Origin: an uncultured Zoogloea sp.
GTDB lineage: Bacteria; Pseudomonadota; Gammaproteobacteria; Burkholderiales; Rhodocyclaceae
Assembly (NCBI GenBank): GCA_937967645.1
Contig: CALBTT010000075.1
Span: 1 to 53,701, forward strand
Direction: 5' to 3'
DNA: 53,701 nt
The notes under the pieces were generated by a model that saw only the letters and a list, made by a program, of their open reading frames with translations, had not been told where the DNA came from and made no database searches. Position numbers and translations under genes: made by a program. Shown here piece after piece: positions 50,893 through 53,701 of this stretch; position 1 is the stretch's first letter, and every line of letters starts with the position of its first letter.

Positions 50893-52829
50893 GGGCTTTC
50901 TTTCGGTGCAGCAGGAAGGTTCAGGATGAAGCGGGCACCGCCTTCAGGGCGGTTCTCGGCGCGCAGGTCGCCGCCGAACTCACGCACGATGTCGCGGGAG
51001 ATGGCCAGCCCGAGGCCGAGGCCTTCACCGGCCGGCTTGGTGGTGAAGAAGGGTTCGAACAGCGCGCCGTCGGCGGGCAGGCCGCAGCCGCTGTCGGCGA
51101 TGCTGAGTTCCAGACTGCCGTCGGCTTGCGGCGTGGCCTCGATCAGCAGGGTCTTCACGGGGCTCTCGGCCATGGCGTCACCGGCGTTGCGAATCAGGTT
51201 GATGAGCACCTGCTCCAGGCGGTTCTGGTCGCACCAGGCGATGTGCTGCCCGGCCTCCAGGCGATTGTCCACGGTGATGCCGGCCTTGGTCAGGCGCTGG
51301 TCCAGCAGGAACAGGGCGGCACCGACCGCGTGGGCCAGGTCGGCGGGGGCGGGGATGGCCGGTGACTTGCGGGCAAAGGTCTTCAGCGGGGTGATGATGC
51401 GCCCCATCTGGTCGGCCAGGCGGGCGATGATGCCGAGGTTCTGTTCCACGGTGGCCAGGTTGCCGCGCTTCATGAACTCCACCGCGTTGCCCGACAGGGT
51501 GCGCATGGCGCCGAGGGGCTGGGCCAGTTCGTGGGTGATGCCGGCGGCCAGCTGGCCGAGCACGGCGAGCTTGGCGGCCTGCACCAGCTCGTCCTGGGCG
51601 GCGCGCAGGGTCTGCTCGGCCTGCTGGCGCTCGGCGACCTCCTTGCGCAGGCGCGCGTTGGTGTCGGTGAGGGCGCGGGTGCGCCGCGCCACCTTGCTCT
51701 CCAGCTGCGCGTTGGCCTGTTCCAGCAGCTCCTTGGCCTCCAGCTTCTGGCGCACGATGCGGCGGCGCTGGGCGACCACCAGCAGCAGGAGCAGCACGAA
51801 GCCGGTGGCCACCGCGGCCAGGGCGCCGTGGCCGAAGGCCTGGGCGCGCACCGGGCGCAGGTCGGAAAAGATCAGCAGGCGCCAGCCCACGTCCTGCAGG
51901 CCGCGCCCATGCACCAGGTAGCTGCCGGCCACGTCGGGGCGGCCGCGGACCGCCGGCACACCGGGGTTGTTGCTGCGCAGGTTCATGTGCACGATCTGGC
52001 CCTCGGGGCCCGGGTCGGGGTTGATGCTGACCGGAAAGTTGCCGATCGGGCCGTCGTTGTAGAGACGGGAGAGCTTGATGTCCACCCGCGTGTCGAGAGG
52101 CAGCGGGGTGAGCGCGGTATAGCGCCATTCGGGCACCGAGGTGAGGATCACCACGCCGTTGCCGTCGGCGATCAGGGCCGGTGCGCCGAGCAGGTCCCAG
52201 GCCTGGTCGAGCTGGCCCAGGCTGATCTTGATGACGGCCACACCGACCACCCGGTTGCCGTCGCGGATGGGGTGGGAGACAAAATAGCCGGGTTCGCCGC
52301 GGGTGATGCCGATGGCGAAGTGGCGTCCTGAGCGGCCGGCCAGGCCCTCGAGGAAGTAGCTGCGGAAGGACAGGTCCTCGCCGACGAAGCTGTTGTCGGG
52401 GTCGCCCCAGTTGCTGGAGGCGATGACGATGCCGCGCTCGTTCACCACGAAGATGGCGATGCTGCCGATATGCTCGTTGAGGCGCTGCAGGAAGCGGTTG
52501 GCGGCCAGGATGCTGGCCGGGTGGCGGGTGCGCTGGATGACCCCCAGCACTTCCTCGTTGAGCTGGATGGTGGCGGGGATGTGGGCGTAGCGGTTGACGA
52601 TGCCATCCACCGCGGCGGCAAACAGGTCGAGGCGATGGCCCGCGTCGGTGCGCAGGGTCTGCATGCCCTGGTATTCACTGGCCCGGTAGCCGCCAAACCC
52701 GATCAGGCCGATCACCAGCAGGAAGGCCAGCACCAGGAAGGGGTTGGGCGACAGGCTGCGCGACGGCGGCAACATGCCAGCCGGCGGGGCGGTGTCGGGG
52801 GTGCTGCCTGGTGGAACGGGGAGGCTCAT
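50889..52829 (-). CDS. dctB: Sensor histidine kinase, DctB-like
   Basis: The 646-residue product has a first membrane helix at about 28-48. A periplasmic double-Cache sensor follows (about 50-325) with SNWGDPDNSFVGEDLSFRSYFLEGLAGRSGRHFAIG. A second helix (about 330-352), a coiled linker, the H-box AGITHELAQPLGAMRTL and ATPase motifs NLIRNAGDAM, ADSGCGLP and GEGLGLGLAISRDIV complete it. DctB binds C4-dicarboxylates in its Cache domain. Its 4-base overlap with the response regulator shows they are a pair. The gene follows marC by 21 bases. Confidence 0.9.
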
Positions 52830-52850
52830 CCGTAGTGCCCTCTCGGGGAG

Positions 52851-53498
52851 TCAGGTGCCGGCGATGAAGCTGCGTACGCCGGACCCGATGAACTGGATGC
52901 CGATGCAGATCAGCAGGAAGCCGGTGAGGCGGGTCACCACGTTGATGCCCTCTTCACCGAGCAGGCGGGATACCCAGCGCGCCGAGTATAGAACCCAGCA
53001 CAGGGCAAGGCACGTGAGGGCGATGCTGAGCACGCTGGCCGCGTAGCCGACGACCTGCTGCACGGGGCTGCCGAGTTCGGCCAGTTCTGTGGACACGCCG
53101 ATCACCGTGGCCAGGGCGCCGGGCCCGGCAATGCCCGGCATGGCCAGGGGAAAGAAGGCAAAGGCGTTGCCGCGCCCGCGGGGCAGCATGGCGTCGCCGT
53201 TGCCGAACAGCATGCGGTAGCCCAGGATCGCAACGGTGATGCCACCGGCGATGCGCAGGGCACCGTACGAAATTCCGAACAGTTGCAGGATGGCCACGCC
53301 GGCGAACAGGGCCGCCGAGAGCATGGCGAAAGCGTACACGCAGGCCCGCCGTGCCTCGCGAAGGGCCTCGGCCTCGGGCTGGCCCGCGGACAGGGTCAGG
53401 AAGAGAGGGATCTTCGACAAGGGGTTGGTGATGGTGACCAGGCTGATCAGCCCGCCCAGCAGAAAGGTCGTGGCGATCTTGAGGAGCTGGGGTGTCAT
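52851..53498 (-). CDS. MarC family membrane protein
   Basis: The product has 215 residues with six predicted membrane helices. GGLISLVTITNPLSKIPLFLTLSAG and FAFFPLAMPGIAGPGALATVIG are MarC signatures. Function is unproven; the early link with multiple antibiotic resistance was not confirmed. GAGGA precedes the ATG at 53498. It may share a transcript with the kinase-regulator pair downstream. Confidence 0.92.
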   Translation of the reverse strand: MTPQLLKIATTFLLGGLISLVTITNPLSKIPLFLTLSAGQPEAEALREARRACVYAFAMLSAALFAGVAILQLFGISYGALRIAGGITVAILGYRMLFGNGDAMLPRGRGNAFAFFPLAMPGIAGPGALATVIGVSTELAELGSPVQQVVGYAASVLSIALTCLALCWVLYSARWVSRLLGEEGINVVTRLTGFLLICIGIQFIGSGVRSFIAGT

Positions 53499-53646
53499 GG
53501 TCGTCCTCGCAGGAAAAGAAGGCGTGCCGGCCGGGAGGAGTGGCCGGCCGGCACGCCGGAACGATCGGCAAGCCGACCGGGGATTGGGAGCGGGCCCGCG
53601 CGAGAGGCCCACTCCGGGGAACCTGTAGGGGGGGCTAAAGGTGCGC

Positions 53647-53701
53647 TGTAGGGGCGGCTTCAGCCGCCCGCGGACGTTGAGCCACGCACGATGGGCGGCT
53701 G
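53647..53701. repeat. REP-like palindromic element, second copy cut by window end
   Basis: The first 25 bases (53647-53671) repeat the arm of the element at 48185-48255 exactly. After a different 21-base loop the inverted arm begins at 53693 (GGGCGGCTG) and is cut by the window edge. A partial copy (CTGTAGGGG) lies just before, near 53625. Confidence 0.8.

Overview
The window is a high-GC, gene-dense piece of a Gram-negative chromosome. Outer-membrane and periplasmic proteins, a yraN/diaA/dolP block, three sigma-54 activators, cytochrome bd, a quinohemoprotein alcohol dehydrogenase and chemotaxis genes together suggest a betaproteobacterium, probably of the Rhodocyclales. That placement is inference from gene content. 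I found no rRNA, tRNA, insertion sequence, prophage or CRISPR array.

Layout, left to right. (1) 1-5.3 kb: the 5' part of a DEAD-box RNA helicase, an unknown small gene behind a near-perfect ModE box, then modE-modABC for molybdate sensing and uptake. (2) 5.3-10.8 kb: a sigma-54 activator divergent from a cytochrome bd operon, cydP-cydA-cydB-cydX, which unusually continues into a Rieske iron-sulfur protein and a YbgE-like protein. (3) 10.9-17.5 kb: a large hybrid histidine kinase, then a soluble PAS-PAS chemoreceptor overlapping a triple-CheW protein. (4) 17.5-22.9 kb: an outer-membrane channel and a PQQ/heme alcohol dehydrogenase with a sigma-54 promoter facing an AcoR-type sigma-54 activator. 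(5) 22.9-29.5 kb: a membrane chemoreceptor with a FliA-like promoter, a spermidine-synthase-like gene, fdhD, a degenerate GGDEF protein and gluQRS.

(6) 29.5-39.2 kb: a CarH/LitR-type MerR regulator with B12 photoreceptor motifs, divergent from a tightly packed set of about twelve genes: small membrane protein, glutathione peroxidase, folE2, small Arg-rich peptide, FAD oxidoreductase, DUF1365, cyclopropane fatty acid synthase, chalcone-isomerase-like, MFS, DUF3833 lipoprotein, SDR and NTF2-like. Two inverted-repeat operators flank the divergent promoter. The set looks like a light- and oxidative-stress-controlled membrane-lipid pathway. (7) 39.3-45.2 kb: a small unknown gene, DUF2917 and a MocR-like regulator, then a three-gene overlapping operon of a periplasmic heme sensor, a Ser/Thr kinase with a pseudo-cyclase domain and a PPC-domain protein. 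This is the best candidate for an undescribed signalling system. (8) 45.2-53.7 kb: a dolP/diaA/HIRAN/yraN block divergent from rsmI, an amino-acid-type binding protein, a DctB/DctD-type two-component pair and marC, with two copies of a REP-like palindromic repeat.

The recurring themes are respiration and redox sensing (Mo uptake, fdhD, bd oxidase, quinohemoprotein, heme sensor), sigma-54 control (three activators, two candidate -24/-12 promoters) and chemotaxis. Start sites were chosen from ribosome binding sites, overlaps and family N-termini. Domain calls rest on motifs read by eye, without database searches.
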